In this document: piece by piece, positions 33,916-46,077 of the stretch
Layout: each line of letters opens with the position of its first letter
Numbering within the stretch: position 1 is the stretch's first letter
Origin: Neoarius graeffei
Taxonomy: Eukaryota; Chordata; Actinopteri; Siluriformes; Ariidae
Assembly: GCF_027579695.1 (NCBI RefSeq)
Contig: NC_083569.1
Coordinates: 74,679,649 to 74,743,648 of the forward strand
Direction of reading: 5' to 3'
DNA: 64,000 nt
The notes under the pieces: model-generated
Seen by the model: only the letters and a program-made list of their open reading frames with translations
The model's database searches: none
What the model was told of the DNA's origin: nothing
Position numbers and translations under genes: made by a program

Positions 33916-36251
33916 TGCTCCTGCTAAACCATACATGTTGGTGGCAGGTCTGCATTAATGTAAAGTCATCCGAACATCTAACATCCATCCTGCAAATGAC
34001 AACATGTTGTGTATGACATACAGTCTACTTTTTCAGTACGTATAAAATTAACTACCTTAAAACACTCATCTGTTACGTATTACTTGAGTCATTTCCCAGA
34101 AAGCAGAGCTAGTGGACACTTTATTTATACCTCACCACTTCTGGCACACTTGTAGCAGCTTCAAGTTATCAGCTTGTCAGCTTCCATATAAGGCTTTTCC
34201 TGTCTTTCATGTGTCGTGGGATAGACGGAGCTGAAAGGAATAGATGGGATAATCCATACGCTCTCCAGTTACAGACAGCACACAGCTCAGACCACCTCAG
34301 TACCACTGTGACTGAGGGCAATAAAACCATCTATGAATCACATAGAGATTCCCAGACACTTGTATGAGGAGCTGAGGGCATGTGGAGGGAACATAAGACT
34401 GAGTGTAAACTGTACATCACTGTAATCAGATATGTCTGTGATAACACACAGTAATAGATGCAGGTTAATCATGTGAAATAAACACCAACTTAGCCGCCAG
34501 CAAGCTATGCAAACGCTAATCTGTTCTCTCCCTCCTACTTTCTGCACGCCATCACTCTCTCCCGCCTTATCAGTTTTATACCTCTTTTTTTCTTTTCCAA
34601 CCAAAAACCAGCTGCACTTGTCATCAGAGCCACTATTAACTAACAGGCTGGGCTTTTTTTTTTTTCCATGCAACAGAGTGGAGAGAGAAAAGGAGAAAAA
34701 AGTGTTATGTAGAGGGAAGTAGAAAAGGTGAAGAAAATGTAAATGGAAAAGAAAGAGATGATGGAAAAATAGAGAGAAATCAGTGGCCAGTGTGTGAAAG
34801 AATGAGAGATTAGGATGGAGAACTCCTGGTGACTACATAAGCACTCGTCTTTTCATCAGCCGCTCGCTGACAACACCGCCTACAGGTGCAATCAGAGAGA
34901 GAGAGAGAGAGCAAGAGAGAGAGAGAGGGTCGAGTTTCAACCTCCACCTTTCTTCACCTCGACTTTCTCCTGTCATATTGGAGAGAGATCTGTGGCAGAC
35001 TTTTTATGTCCGCGTCTCACCCCCACCATCCCTCAAACAGCACCATTACAATGTCTTGCCTTTTTCCTCGTCTTCACTATTTGATATGCAGACGGCTGGA
35101 CACCTTTTGAAATGGTCAAATTACAACCAGTTCGATTAAAAAAAAAAAAAAAACCTTCTCCCTGACCTTCAGAAAAGATCCCCATGGCAACACAGCTCCC
35201 GCTGTGACATTAAGTCAAGTGGGCCAGTCTTGGGTTTTAGCCATGGAGACTCGCCGCTGGAACAAATCTGATTAGACAGGATTATCTCCTAATTGATTTC
35301 ACTCCAGGCCAAAGTTTTAGATTAGTTTTCCCAGGTCAACTTTTAAATTAACAAAGAGAAAATTCAGTTGGTAAAGTAGTCAATAGAAAAATAACTGTTG
35401 CTGTGGATCAAAAGTTGAGTAGTGTGTGTGTGAGAGCATTTTTGAGTAAAGGTAAATCATAGGTTTTAACGACAGTGTGTATCATTTTATATGAAGGCAT
35501 GCATACCGTATGTGTGTGTGAGGGTTTGTACAAATCTGTGTGTCCCACATATGGTAGCCATCAACTCAATCATCATCAATACTCATCATAGCGCGAGTGC
35601 GTCTGGAGAAAAATGATTACAAAGTAATGATGACCACAGGGCCCTAAGTTTATGGTTGTGTGTATGTATGTGTAATATTTCTCTCTCTTCTGTTCCCAAC
35701 CAATCCCCTGTAGGGCCTAGTCATATTAGATCACCGAAAACATTATTACTTCCATATTCTAGGAACCCGGTAGCATATGGTGTCCTTTGCACAATATTAC
35801 TCAGCTCACTGAACAGCCCAGTCACTGTTAAACAAACAAAAAAAAAAACTCATACAGACCACAAAGAGCTCCATCAGCAGACCACAACCTTCTGCACTTC
35901 TGTATGTCCTCAGACAAAAACATGAACCACTACTAGATTTAAAAAAATAAAAATAAAAAAATAACAATCTCAGCTCATCTATCCATGGATCTGAGAGTTA
36001 CTGAGTGCAATGACCCACAGGCTTGTTTTATGTATTTAAATCTCACCATTTTCTCAGATAAAATGAAAGCCGATGTCATCAGATTGCAATATACTCTTCA
36101 GGAAGGCCTGGACCTGGTAGTATGAATGTGCAGCAACGCTGTCCAATAGGAAGTCGTTTTACCTGAGCACCACCTCAAGCTGTATGGCAACTTCATAAGA
36201 ACCAGATGTTGGCATTTCGATGTTTGAATTCAGGCCAAAAAGATTCCTAAT

Positions 36252-36292
<41 letters not shown>

Positions 36293-36311
36293 ACCTGATC
36301 TGACCTGAAGC
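33916..36311. other. Intergenic DNA, possible conserved non-coding block
   Basis: No gene is seen. There is a (GA)n run at about 34,896-34,928 and (ATT)n at about 36,255-36,291. The stretch 35,160-35,345 is of balanced composition with several ATTA/TAATTG-type homeobox core sites and no repeat similarity inside the window; it may be a conserved regulatory element. Confidence 0.4.
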
Positions 36312-36682
36312 AACAGTGCTCTCCATGAGTATTGGCACCCTTGTAAAGATCAGTAAAAAAGGATGAGAGAAAAAAATCCACCTTTTGGTGAAGTCACTTC
36401 ATCTCACACTGAAAAAAATTAGAATTTAACCTTTAATTGAAATGAATTTATTCAGAGAAAAACAAATCCCTCATCCAGAAATAATTATTTTCAACAAAAA
36501 TGCATGTCCCACTATTATTCACACCCCAGAAATGATACTGAACACTGATGCATGTTTCCCGTTTACATTGTACAGTATTTTTGAGTTGATTGGAATGTGT
36601 AGGAACTTTCAAGCTGTAATTCATGACTTCCTGATTAACTGGGGAACAAATATGAGGTGACACAGAGGCCAAATTCCCATAG

Positions 36683-37245
36683 ACTGTGTCCGAAATTGCT
36701 CCCTACTCACTATATAGGGCACTATATAGTGAGGACTCCATTTTGTAGTGCTGTTCGAAACCTTAGTGAGGATTATTTACACCCTATATAGTGCACTCAA
36801 AGTATCCCACAATGCATCATGAAAAGTAGTGTACAACCGATGGTCACTCACCAAAGCAATATATCGCATCATGCATTGCGGTCACGCTGAAAGAAATTTA
36901 AAGTCTCAAATTTGATTTAATAAAAAGCAGCGGCAAAGGAGATAATATTCAGCCTTGATTTAAAAGAACTGAAAGATGCAGGTACTTTGTATTTATTAAT
37001 GTGGGAAATATGTTCAGTATAATATGGATTTATCACTAAAATACATGCATGTATTTATTATTTCGAAAACCCACCAGCCGACTGATCTGGCACGTTTTAA
37101 TTGTGTAACAGTAATGACGTAAATACCAGCGTGACGGACTAGTGTCTGAAAGCGTTTTTTTTTTTTTCATTTTACCAATGAGCTCACTATATAGTAATTC
37201 CCTAGATAGGGAGTAGTGAATGAGTGAGCGATTTCAGACACAGGG
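36683..37245. mobile_element. MITE with actgtgtcc-type inverted ends
   Basis: The left end actgtgtccgaaattgctcc and the right end (read inward) ccctgtgtctgaaatcgctc are inverted repeats, followed on both sides by actatatag(g/t) motifs that pair with each other. A four-base atag is repeated at both borders (36,679-36,682 and 37,246-37,249). The host element reads continuously across the site if the MITE is removed. No coding capacity. The superfamily is unclear. Confidence 0.75.
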
Positions 37246-37330
37246 ATAGTCATCCATCAACATGGGACAGATAAGAAAACACACAAACCTAATGAGGGAG
37301 AAGTGTGTTGACATCCATATATCTCATCTC

Positions 37331-37697
37331 ATCTCATTATCTCTAGCCGCTTTATCCTTCTACAGGGTCGCAGGCAAGCTGGAGCCTATCCCAGCTGACT
37401 ATGGGCGAAAGGCGGGGTACACCCTGGACAAGTCGCCAGGTCATCACAGGGCTGACACATAGACACAGACAACCATTCACACTCACATTCACACCTACGG
37501 TCAATTTAGAGTCACCAGTTAACCTAACCTGCATGTCTTTGGACTGTGGGGGAAACCGGAGCACCCGGAGGAAACCCACGCGGACACGGGGAGAACATGC
37601 AAACTCCACACAGAAAGGCCCTCACTGGCCCCGGGGCTCGAACCCAGGACCTTCTTGCTGTGAGGCGACAGCGCTAACCACTACACCACCGTGCTGT
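37331..37697 (-). mobile_element. tRNA-headed SINE, full length
   Basis: This minus-orientation copy has its ATGAG-type tail at the left (about 37,321-37,335). It abuts the next Tc1 at its right end with only about 5 bp between them, so its target duplication is hard to define (tatat/ctatata). Confidence 0.88.
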
Positions 37698-37702
37698 CTA
37701 TA

Positions 37703-39192
37703 TAGTGCATCTCAAAAAATTAGAATACCATGAAAAAGTTCCTTTTTTTTCATAATTTAATTCAAAAAGGTAAACTTTCATATATTCTATATTCATTACA
37801 TGTAAAGTGAAATATTTAAAGCCTTTTTTGTTTTAATTTTGATGATTATGGCTTATAGCTCATGAAAATCAGAAATCCAGTATCTCAAATTATTAGAATA
37901 TCCCCTAAGATCAATCAAAAAAGAATTTACAATTCAGAAATGTCCAACTTCTGAAAAGTATATTCATTTATACACTCAATACTTGGTTGGGGCTCTTTAC
38001 CATGAATTACTATATCAATGCGGTGTGGCATGAAGGTGATCAGTCTGTGGCACTGCTGAGGTGTTATTGAAGCCCAGGTTGCTTTGATAGTGGCCTTCAG
38101 CGTATCTGTATTTTTGCGTCGGGTGTTTCTCATCTTCCTCTTGACAATACCCCATAGATTCTCTATGGGGTTCAGGTCAGGCAAGTTGTCTGGTCAATCA
38201 AGCACAGTAATATCATAGTCAGCAAACCATTTGGTAGTAGTTTTGGCACTGTGGGTAGGTGCTAAGTCCTGCTGGAAAAGGAAATCAGCATCTCCAAAAA
38301 GCTCATCAGCAGATGGAAGCATGAAGTGCTCTAAAATCTCCTGATAGGTGGCTGTGTTGACTTTGGACTTGATAAAATACAGTGGACCAACACCAGCAGA
38401 TGACATGGCACCCCAAATCATCACAGACTGTGGAAACTTCACACTGGGCTTCAAACACCTTGGATTCTGTGCCTCTCCACTCTTCCTCCAGACTCTAGAA
38501 CTGTGATTTCCAAATTAAATGCAAAATGTACTTTCATCTGAAAAGAGGACTTTGGACCACTGAGCAACAGTCCATTTCTTTCTCTCCTTAGCCCAAATAA
38601 GACACTTCTGACATTGTCTCTGGCTCAGGAGTAGCTTGATATTAGGAATGCAAAAGTTGTATCCCCTTTCTTGAAGATGTCTGTTCATGATGGGTCTTGA
38701 GACACTGACACCAGCCTCAGTCCACTCCTTGTGAAGCTCTCCCAAGTTCTTGAATCAACTTTTCTTGACAATCCTCTCAAGACTGCAACCATCCCTGTTG
38801 CTTGTGCACCCTTTCCAGCCACCCTTTTCAGCAATGACCTTTTGTGGCTTACCCTCCTTGTGGAGGGCATCAGTGATCATCTTCTGGACAACAGTCAAGT
38901 CAGCAGTCTTCCCCATGATTGTGCTTGTGTGTACTGAACTAGACCAAAAGATACACTGTGTTCAGACCGTTTTACTCAAACTCGAAATGAAAATATTCTA
39001 ATATTTTGAGATGGGGTTTTTTTTATGTTTTTGTACTGTATGCCATACTGATTAAAATTAAAATAGAAAAATGCTTGAAACATTTTAGTTTATGTGTAAT
39101 GAGTCTATAATATATAACATTTTCACTTTCTTAAATAACTGATGGAAAATATTGAACTTTTTCACAATATTCTAATTTTTTGAGATGCACTA
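37703..39192 (-). mobile_element. Tc1-like transposon, family C
   Basis: The termini gtgcatctcaaaaaattaga (left) and the complement at the right end, with TA at 37,703-37,704 and 39,191-39,192, enclose about 1.49 kb. It is in minus orientation and inserted next to the SINE, inside the larger Tc1. A short (GA)n follows at 39,193-39,211. Confidence 0.88.
37927..38940 (-). pseudogene. Tc1 transposase pseudogene, family C
   Basis: On the minus strand the pieces run: N-terminal part at about 38,685-38,937; WTVAQWSKVLFSDESTF (first Asp, 38,515-38,745); KFPQSVMIWGAMSSAGVG and FQQDLAPTHSAK (second Asp, 38,194-38,454); then [17 protein letters not shown] (Glu, 37,927-38,184). All three catalytic positions survive, but at least two stops or frameshifts (near 38,455-38,515 and 38,185) separate them. 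Confidence 0.8.
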
Positions 39193-40148
39193 GAGAGAGA
39201 GAGAGAGAGAGACTCCATTTCTACTGTTAGGGCAATAATATATATATATATTTTTTAAAAGTGGACACCAACTGAAATTGTTACAGACTGCTCTGGAAGA
39301 GAACCCAAGTTTATTTTGCCCCATGTACAGTGAACAGGATGGTAAGAGAGGCATAAAAATCCCCAAGGATCACTGTTGGTGAATTACAAGAAAAAGTAAA
39401 ATCTTGGGGTTTCCAAGTCTCCAAAACCACCATCAGATGCCACCTCCATGCCAACAGATTATTTGGAAGGTCAGCCAGAAAAAAAAAGCCTTTTCTGTCA
39501 TTTAACCACAAACATTATCACCTGGAGTTTGTGAAACGCTAAAACAACTTTGACTGGAACCGTGCTCTCTGGTCTGATGTAACAAAACTAGAACTTTTTG
39601 GCAATAAACACTCAAGGTGGGTTTGGTGTAAAAAGAAGGATGGCTATGATGAAAAGAACCTGATCCCAACTGTAAAATAGGGTGGAAGTTCTGTGATGTT
39701 TTGGAGCTGTTTTTCCTCCAAAGGCCCTGGAAAACTTGTGAGGGTACACTGCATCATGGACTCCATGAAATACCAGGAGATTTTAAATCAAAATCTGGCT
39801 GCCTCTGCCATTGGATCTTCCAGCAGGACAGTGATCCAAATGTCCAAATCAACACACAGATGGTTCACTGAGCACAGAATCAAGCTTCTGCCCTGGGCAT
39901 CTCAGTCCCCTGACCTGAACCCCAGTGAAAACCTGTGGGGAGAGCTAAAGAGGAGAGAGCACAAGAGAGGGCCTCGGACCCTGGATGATCAGGAGAGATT
40001 ATGTCAAGATGAACGGTCTCAGATGCCCTGCTCTGTATCTCCAACCTTATAAAATGTTACAGGAGAGACTCAGTGCTGTTTTACTGGCAAAGGGAGGGTG
40101 TACAGAGTATTAAATGCAGGGGTGCCAATAATAGTGGAGGGCACTGTA

Positions 40149-40508
40149 TTTCATTCCTTTATTAAGTCAATAAATATTTAGATAAATCTGGGCCTCAGAG
40201 GGTGTAACGTTGTGTATACCCCTGCTAAAAAAAAAAAAAACTCCAGCTTGGTCTGACAAAAAATGGTAGACCATGTTTATCAGCTGATAGAAAGGAAACA
40301 GCTTTTGAATTACTCCAAATAATGCTACATCATAGTTTTTAAGAGAATAATACAACAATAAGACAATTAGAAAATCTGAAATGTCTACTGATTTTTTGCT
40401 AGAGGCTGGAAGAGAGCTTCAAAGCTGACAAATGGTCTACCAGTTTGACCAGCTTGGCTTGGGTTTTGGCAACTGGTCAGACTAACCTAGATTTTTCAGC
40501 AGGGATAG

Positions 40509-40574
<66 letters not shown>

Positions 40575-41418
40575 TGCTATTTCAAATTCCCCACAGGGTT
40601 CTTAGGGTTCCCCTGGGACCCCCAGGCATCTGTGTACTATGGTCACAGTATCTAATATATTTATTCTAAATGGCTTTACAGTGGTGAAGGTCACCAATTA
40701 CCAAAATCGTTATAGTTATGGTGTGGCTGTTATAGTTAGAAACCTACCGGTAACTAACTTATCAAGTGATTTAATCTAAAAACCCAATTAACTCATAATA
40801 ATAATGTGAATAACTTGAATCTAACTGTAATTTTAATACAATAGTGGACAAATGATAAATTCATGACCCCAGTCCCATGTTTTAGTTGCCTGTATTGTGA
40901 CTAAGCTAAAACATAATGTGATAATGTTTGGCTAGCTAGTTAGCAAGTTAAGGGAAACAAACACAAACAAGTATATGAATATGAGATCCTGGGTGATAGG
41001 AAGGATATGTAGCCATTGTCCTTATCCTCTCCTGATAATGTTTTCTGTTTTTTTTTTTAAATATAGCACATTGTATTTTTAGCCTTGACAATACGTAGAT
41101 AAATCCCCTGGCTAACGTTTCAACCTTGAGCAGCGGTGTTCTTTCCTCACATCACAAATAAAACAAAACATTATTCGAGTCTGGCTGGTGTCTTTATTTT
41201 CTCTCGATGTTTTAACCTCGAGGTGACTGTGTGTTGCTGTTCAGAGAAAAAAAAATCATTAATTACTCTTGCTAGTAAAAACAGATTATCTGTCGTGTGT
41301 GCAGTGTGGCAAGCTGTATTAAAACATCAGCGTGCATCATCTTTCAACAAGAACACCAAATTAAATGTTTTCTCTCTTTTTGCAAAAGTCAACAGGATGT
41401 ATAAAAAAACCCCTAACA
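40149..41418. other. Intergenic DNA with GT microsatellite
   Basis: (GT)n lies at about 40,511-40,571. No gene is seen; the rest is AT-rich. Confidence 0.5.
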
Positions 41419-41429
41419 GTTTTATCTAC

Positions 41430-41803
41430 AGTGGCACGGTGGTGTAGTGGTTAGCACTGTCGCCTCACAGCAAGAAGGTCTGGGTTCGAGCCCCGTGGCC
41501 GGCGAGGGCCTTTCTGTGTGGAGTTTGCATGTTCTCCCCGTGTCCACGTGGGTTTCCTCCGGGTGCTCTGGTTTCCCCCACAGTCCAAAGACATGCAGGT
41601 TAGGTTAACTGGTGACTCTAAATTGACCATAGGTGTGAATGTGAGTGTGAATGGTTGTCTGTGTCTATGTGTCAGCCCTGTGATGACCTGGCGACTTGTC
41701 CAGGGTGTACCCCGCCTTTCGCCTGTAGTCAGCTGGGATAGGCTCCAGCTTGCCTGCGACCCTGTAGAAGGATAAAGCGGCTAGAGATAATGAGATGAGA
41801 TGA
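41430..41803 (+). mobile_element. tRNA-headed SINE, full length
   Basis: This copy is in plus orientation with an 11-bp duplication, gttttatctac (41,419-41,429 and 41,804-41,814). Box B and the ATGAG-type tail are intact. Confidence 0.93.
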
Positions 41804-41814
41804 GTTTTATCTAC

Positions 41815-42294
41815 GCCTGTAATAAATCTACGAAAGGTTCTGATGACGTGATACAGACTGTTAATATGGAACTGTTTTGAGCTCTGAGTCTGAAAAGCTG
41901 TGAATTAAAAGCTCTCACGGCTCCATTAATTAATGCAGAGTACACGTACATATTTGCATAATGTTGCCTAATATTTGAACAGTTGGATAAAAATAAATAA
42001 AATAGCCTAAATCTGGGATGGTATTTAAAAGGTGGATTTATTTTCACTGCCATGGATTCCTGAGTGCAAAGTTTTGAGACTGCCCTATAAAACAAGAGTT
42101 ATATCTTCCTGTCTAAACTTGCTGGTTTTGCCCAGTATGAGACACACGTTTCTGTCTTGTGCCCCTCAGATGCCCTTATTTCCCACTTGTATTCTTTGTG
42201 TTCAAGTGCACCAGTGTTGATTTATTTTGGTATCTTCCAAACATTTCCCCCTGTTGTAAGCACACATACTCTCAGAAAATAAAGTCCATTATTG
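41815..42294. other. Intergenic DNA, no gene seen
   Basis: No gene or repeat recognised. Confidence 0.4.
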
Positions 42295-42510
42295 TACTTT
42301 TAGGGATACAGTGGCTTGTCATTGGCGCAGTACCCTCTAAGGTACTGATTTGTACCCTTTATATACTGCTTGCGGACATGTATGTACTTTTTTGGCCCTA
42401 AAAAGGTACACATAGTTACCTTGAGGTCCAATAATGAGCCCTAGGGGGTACATTAGTGTAGATTGTACCTTGGGGGGCAGAAATGGACTCCTGACAGTGT
42501 ACAAAATGTA
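42295..42510. mobile_element. Probable MITE with repeated GGTAC motifs
   Basis: The stretch contains recurrent aaggtac/gtaccctt/gtacctt motifs in both orientations (ctaaggtactgatttgtacc; aaaaaggtaca; gattgtaccttgg), the style of a widespread fish MITE. I cannot fix its ends. Confidence 0.45.
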
Positions 42511-42787
42511 ACCAGCAGTAGAGATATAAAGCAGTGTCTTTGCACTAAATGGTATAAGCTGTATTTAGAGGTATAAGGAATTCACAGGCATTGACTTTTG
42601 ACGTTTCCATCGCCACAATGAAAACAAGAATTTCAGTAACTCGAGTACTATCAATTTCCCCCAAATTTCCTATTTGTACTTATGACCTGAAGAGTCACTT
42701 TAGGAAGAAAATGTATTTATGATAATTCAGCTCTATCCTGAAGGCAGTGCAAATCATAAACAGTGAAATGTGAATCAGCTAAATAAT
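42511..42787. other. Intergenic DNA, no gene seen
   Basis: AT-rich sequence with nothing recognised. Confidence 0.4.
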
Positions 42788-42999
42788 TACAAGTCCAAAT
42801 CAGAAAAAGTTGGGACGGTGTGTTGGAATTGAAATTAAAACTGAGAACAATGATTTGTAAATAATCTTTGACCTGTATTGCACTCAAAACAATACAACAG
42901 CACATTATTTGATGTTTTACCTCAAGATTTTATTGTTGTTTTCAAAATAAACACATTTCAATTCTGATTCTTGCAAGACATTTCAAAAAAAAGTTGGGA

Positions 43000-43998
43000 C
43001 ACTAAAGCATTTACCACTCATTCCTTCTTTGTAATGAGAAGGATTTTCGCCATTCCTTCTCACAACACTTAAAAGATGTTTAGGGACTGAAGACACCAAG
43101 TGATGAAGCGTTTCAGATGATATTTTGTCCTGTTCTTCATCTAAACAGGTCTTAAGGTGTGTAACAGTACGGGGTCTTTGTCGCATTTTCCGTTTCAAAT
43201 TTCACCACACATTCTTTATTGGGGGCAGAGGGGCCAGGCACCCTCTTCTTCCACAGCCATGCCTTTGTAATGTGTGCAGAATGTGGCTTTGCATTGTCCT
43301 GTTGAAATTTGCATGGGTGTCCCTGGAAATGATGTCGTCTTGAAGGCAGCATATGTTCCTCCAAAATCTCAATGTGCTTTTCTGCATTAATGCTGCCATC
43401 ACAGAAGTGTAAGTTACCTTTGCCAAGGGCACTGACAACCCCATACCATGACATGCTGACCTTTGGACTTGTTGCTAATAACAGTCTGGATGGTCCTTTG
43501 CGTCTTTGGTCCAGAGCACACGGCGTCCATTTATTCCAAAAAAGACCTGGAATACCGATTCGTCTGACCACAATACATGTTTCCACTGTGTGATGGTCCG
43601 TCCCAGATGCCTCCGAGCCCAGAGAAGACGACGGTGCTTCTGCAGACAGTTAACATAAGGCTTCTTTTTTCACAGTAATGTTTTAACTGGCATTTGTGGA
43701 CATAACTCTGTATTGTCATGCTCAACAAAGGTTTGCCCAAGTAATCCCGAGATGAATGACAGTTCTTGATGCAGTGCCATCTGAGGGATCGGAGATCACG
43801 GGTGTTCAGCTTAGGCTTGTGCCCTTGCCCTTTCCGCACCAAAATTCCTCCAGATTCCTTGAATCGTTTAATGATATTATGTAACATAGAGGGTGAAATA
43901 TCCAAATCCAGTCCTATCGATCTTTGAGGAACATAGTTTATAAACATTTCAATAATTTTCTCATGCATTTGCTGACAAACTGGAGATCCTCGGCCCAT
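43000..43998 (-). pseudogene. Tc1-like transposase pseudogene, family F
   Basis: On the minus strand the N-terminal DNA-binding part at 43,531-43,998 begins MGRGSPVCQQMHEKIIEMF and contains DLDISPSMLHNIIKRFKESG (helix-turn-helix). The catalytic part at 43,152-43,586 contains CKFQQDNAKPHSAHITKAW with the second Asp. The WP.CSPDLSPIE-type block with the Glu is expected near 43,150-43,200 but is frameshifted. There are stops and frameshifts, so it is not functional. Confidence 0.8.
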
Positions 43999-44187
43999 CT
44001 TTGCTCCTCAAAGACTAGGCCTTTCCTGGATACTGATTTTGTATTAAATTATTATAACAGTCACTTGTTTCAAATCACATCATTATTTCACTGTTTTACC
44101 TCATTACGCACCATAAATTGCCCCCATCTGAAATTTTATTGGAATGTGTTGCAGGACTGAAACACAGGAATGGATGTACAGTATATT

Positions 44188-44585
44188 CATCTCATTCTCA
44201 TTATCTCTAGCCGCTTTATCCTTCTACAGGGTCGCAGGCAAGCTGGAGCCTATCCCAGCTGACTATGGGCGAAAGGCGGGGTACACCCTGGACGCCAGGT
44301 CCAGTCGCCAGTCGCCAGTCGCCAGGTCATCACAGGGCTGACACATAGACACAGACAACCATTCACACTCACATTCACACCTACGCTCAATTTAGAGTCA
44401 CCAGTTAACCTAACCTGCATGTCTTTGGACTGTGGGGGAAACCGGAGCACCCGGAGGAAACCCACGCGGACACGGGGAGAACATGCAAACTCCGCACAGA
44501 AAGGCCCTCGCCGGCCACGGGGCTCGAACCCAGGACCTTCTTGCTGTGAGGCGACAGCGCTAACCACTACACCACCATGCCGCCC
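44188..44585 (-). mobile_element. tRNA-headed SINE with internal triplication
   Basis: This is a full-length minus-orientation copy with a perfect 13-bp duplication, tgtacagtatatt (44,175-44,187 and 44,586-44,598). Relative to its relatives it carries about 20 extra bases at about 44,296-44,325, where gtcgcca occurs three times in tandem. Confidence 0.95.
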
Positions 44586-44754
44586 TGTACAGTATATTAA
44601 CAAATGAAATGAAGTTGACCAGACCGAACATGAAATATCTTGGGCTCATCCCGCCTACAATGGAATACAAGTCCAAGTAAATTTAGAAATCACTGCTTTC
44701 TTTGTTGATTTGCGTTCTCCATACTGTCCCAACTTTTTCTGATTTGGGGTTATA

Positions 44755-45100
44755 ATTCAAGTATTCTTTGTGTGTTGTCGATTCGAATAATACACACACA
44801 CACACACACACACACTTATCTTACTATCCTTGTGATTATCTTCCATTACATCATTATTAATGCAGCCAGTAAATGCTAAGCCTCCACCTTAACCTCAGTA
44901 GCTGAGAGTCAGAGTCCTATCCTTGTGCGGCCATTTGTTCTCCACCAAGCTATAAAAACAAAAGCATCCCACCACACCAATAAGAACACACATGAACAAG
45001 CATGTAAAAATAATACAAGGTCAAAGATTGGTGCTTAAACAAATTTTGCAATTTTTTAATCAACATTTCTTCAAAGGAATGTACTAGTTTTTTTTTTTAA
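44755..45100. other. Intergenic DNA with CA tract
   Basis: (CA)n lies at about 44,792-44,815; nothing else is recognised. Confidence 0.45.
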
Positions 45101-45299
45101 ACCTCTCTTTCTAAGAGGTGTGTATGGGGTGGAGGGAAAGCAAGGAAAGAAACAGAGGGACTGGTGAGGGTGGGAGAGAAGGATGGAAGGATGAACACAA
45201 AAAAGAAAACATCTCACATGTAAATGCAGTGTCCCACAAACGTCTCAACATGGCAACTGGAGAGGAGCAGAGGTCCTTAACATGGCCGTCACTTGCTGG

Positions 45300-45613
45300 C
45301 TATTGGCACAGAGAAACATGAATACGCGCACACACTGAAGCGTTCTCTACAAAAATCACACACTCCTCTTGATTCCTTTTCTCTTTTTTTTTTGTCTGCC
45401 TGCAAAACACGGGTCTCAGCATCCATGGCTGAAAGCAAGCATATGAAGAAAGGCTGAAAAGAAAAACACAGAGATGTAACAACATGGAAAAACAAAGTCC
45501 AGACATGTTCGTATTTCCGGAGGTGTCTTCTGCATCGAGGAGGCCGCATTGGTTGATAAGATTCTTCGATAAGACACCTGCTTTTTGCCATTGAATAGTC
45601 CTCAGATGCTGTG

Positions 45614-45695
<82 letters not shown>

Positions 45696-46024
45696 ACATC
45701 CACAGGACAGAAACATGGCTTACAAAAATCAGGATTTAATGAACAGAAATGTTGAAAGCTGACCAACAAATAAATGCACCATACTTATTTGTCACTTAAC
45801 AACAAAACACTGACAACTTTGATTGTGAAGATTTAACAGAGAATATTGACATGACACAAAAACAATGTTGTTCATTTGCTGCACTGTTACACTAGATCAA
45901 CACACACACACACACACACACACACTTGTATCAAAACTGTCATTTTCACATTCGGGTTCAAAACGAGTCTCGTCTTGAGCACTAAACACACGGTGGTGCA
46001 AGGTTTGAAGGTTCATAGATTTGG

Positions 46025-46077
<53 letters not shown>

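Larger units (their letters stand above)
37262..40052 (+). pseudogene. Interrupted Tc1 transposase pseudogene, family E
   Basis: The N-terminus MGQIRKHTNLMREKCVD starts at 37,262 and is cut by the SINE and Tc1 insertions. The C-terminal part at 39,693-40,052 has MMFWSCFSSKGPGKLV, then a damaged second-Asp region (FQQDSD is shifted), then WASQSPDLNPSENLWGELK with the catalytic Glu. There are several stops at 39,340-39,690. It is dead. Confidence 0.75.
36312..40148 (+). mobile_element. Tc1-like element holding three nested insertions
   Basis: The left terminus (acagtgctctccatgagtat, then tggcaccc) and the right terminus (gggtgccaataatagtggag, TA at 40,147-40,148) are those of one Tc1 family. 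The left TA has decayed to AA. The transposase start MGQIRKHTNLMREK is at 37,262 and its C-terminal half is at about 39,540-40,110. Between them are a MITE (36,683-37,245), a SINE (37,331-37,697) and another Tc1 (37,703-39,192). Removing them leaves about 1.4 kb, near the normal Tc1 size. Confidence 0.85.
42788..44754 (-). mobile_element. Tc1-like transposon, family F, with nested SINE
   Basis: The inverted ends contain ccaaatcagaaaaagttggg, with TA at both borders (42,788-42,789; 44,753-44,754). It is in minus orientation. Without the SINE at 44,188-44,585 it is about 1.55 kb, normal for Tc1. Confidence 0.87.

Noticed and set aside
45289..45716. Long open frames rich in His-Thr or Cys-Val
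   Set aside because: They are translations of (CA)n/(GT)n runs, as at 13,410-13,624, 19,347-19,865, 40,445-40,669, 53,769-54,322 and 58,428-58,817. No domain flanks them.
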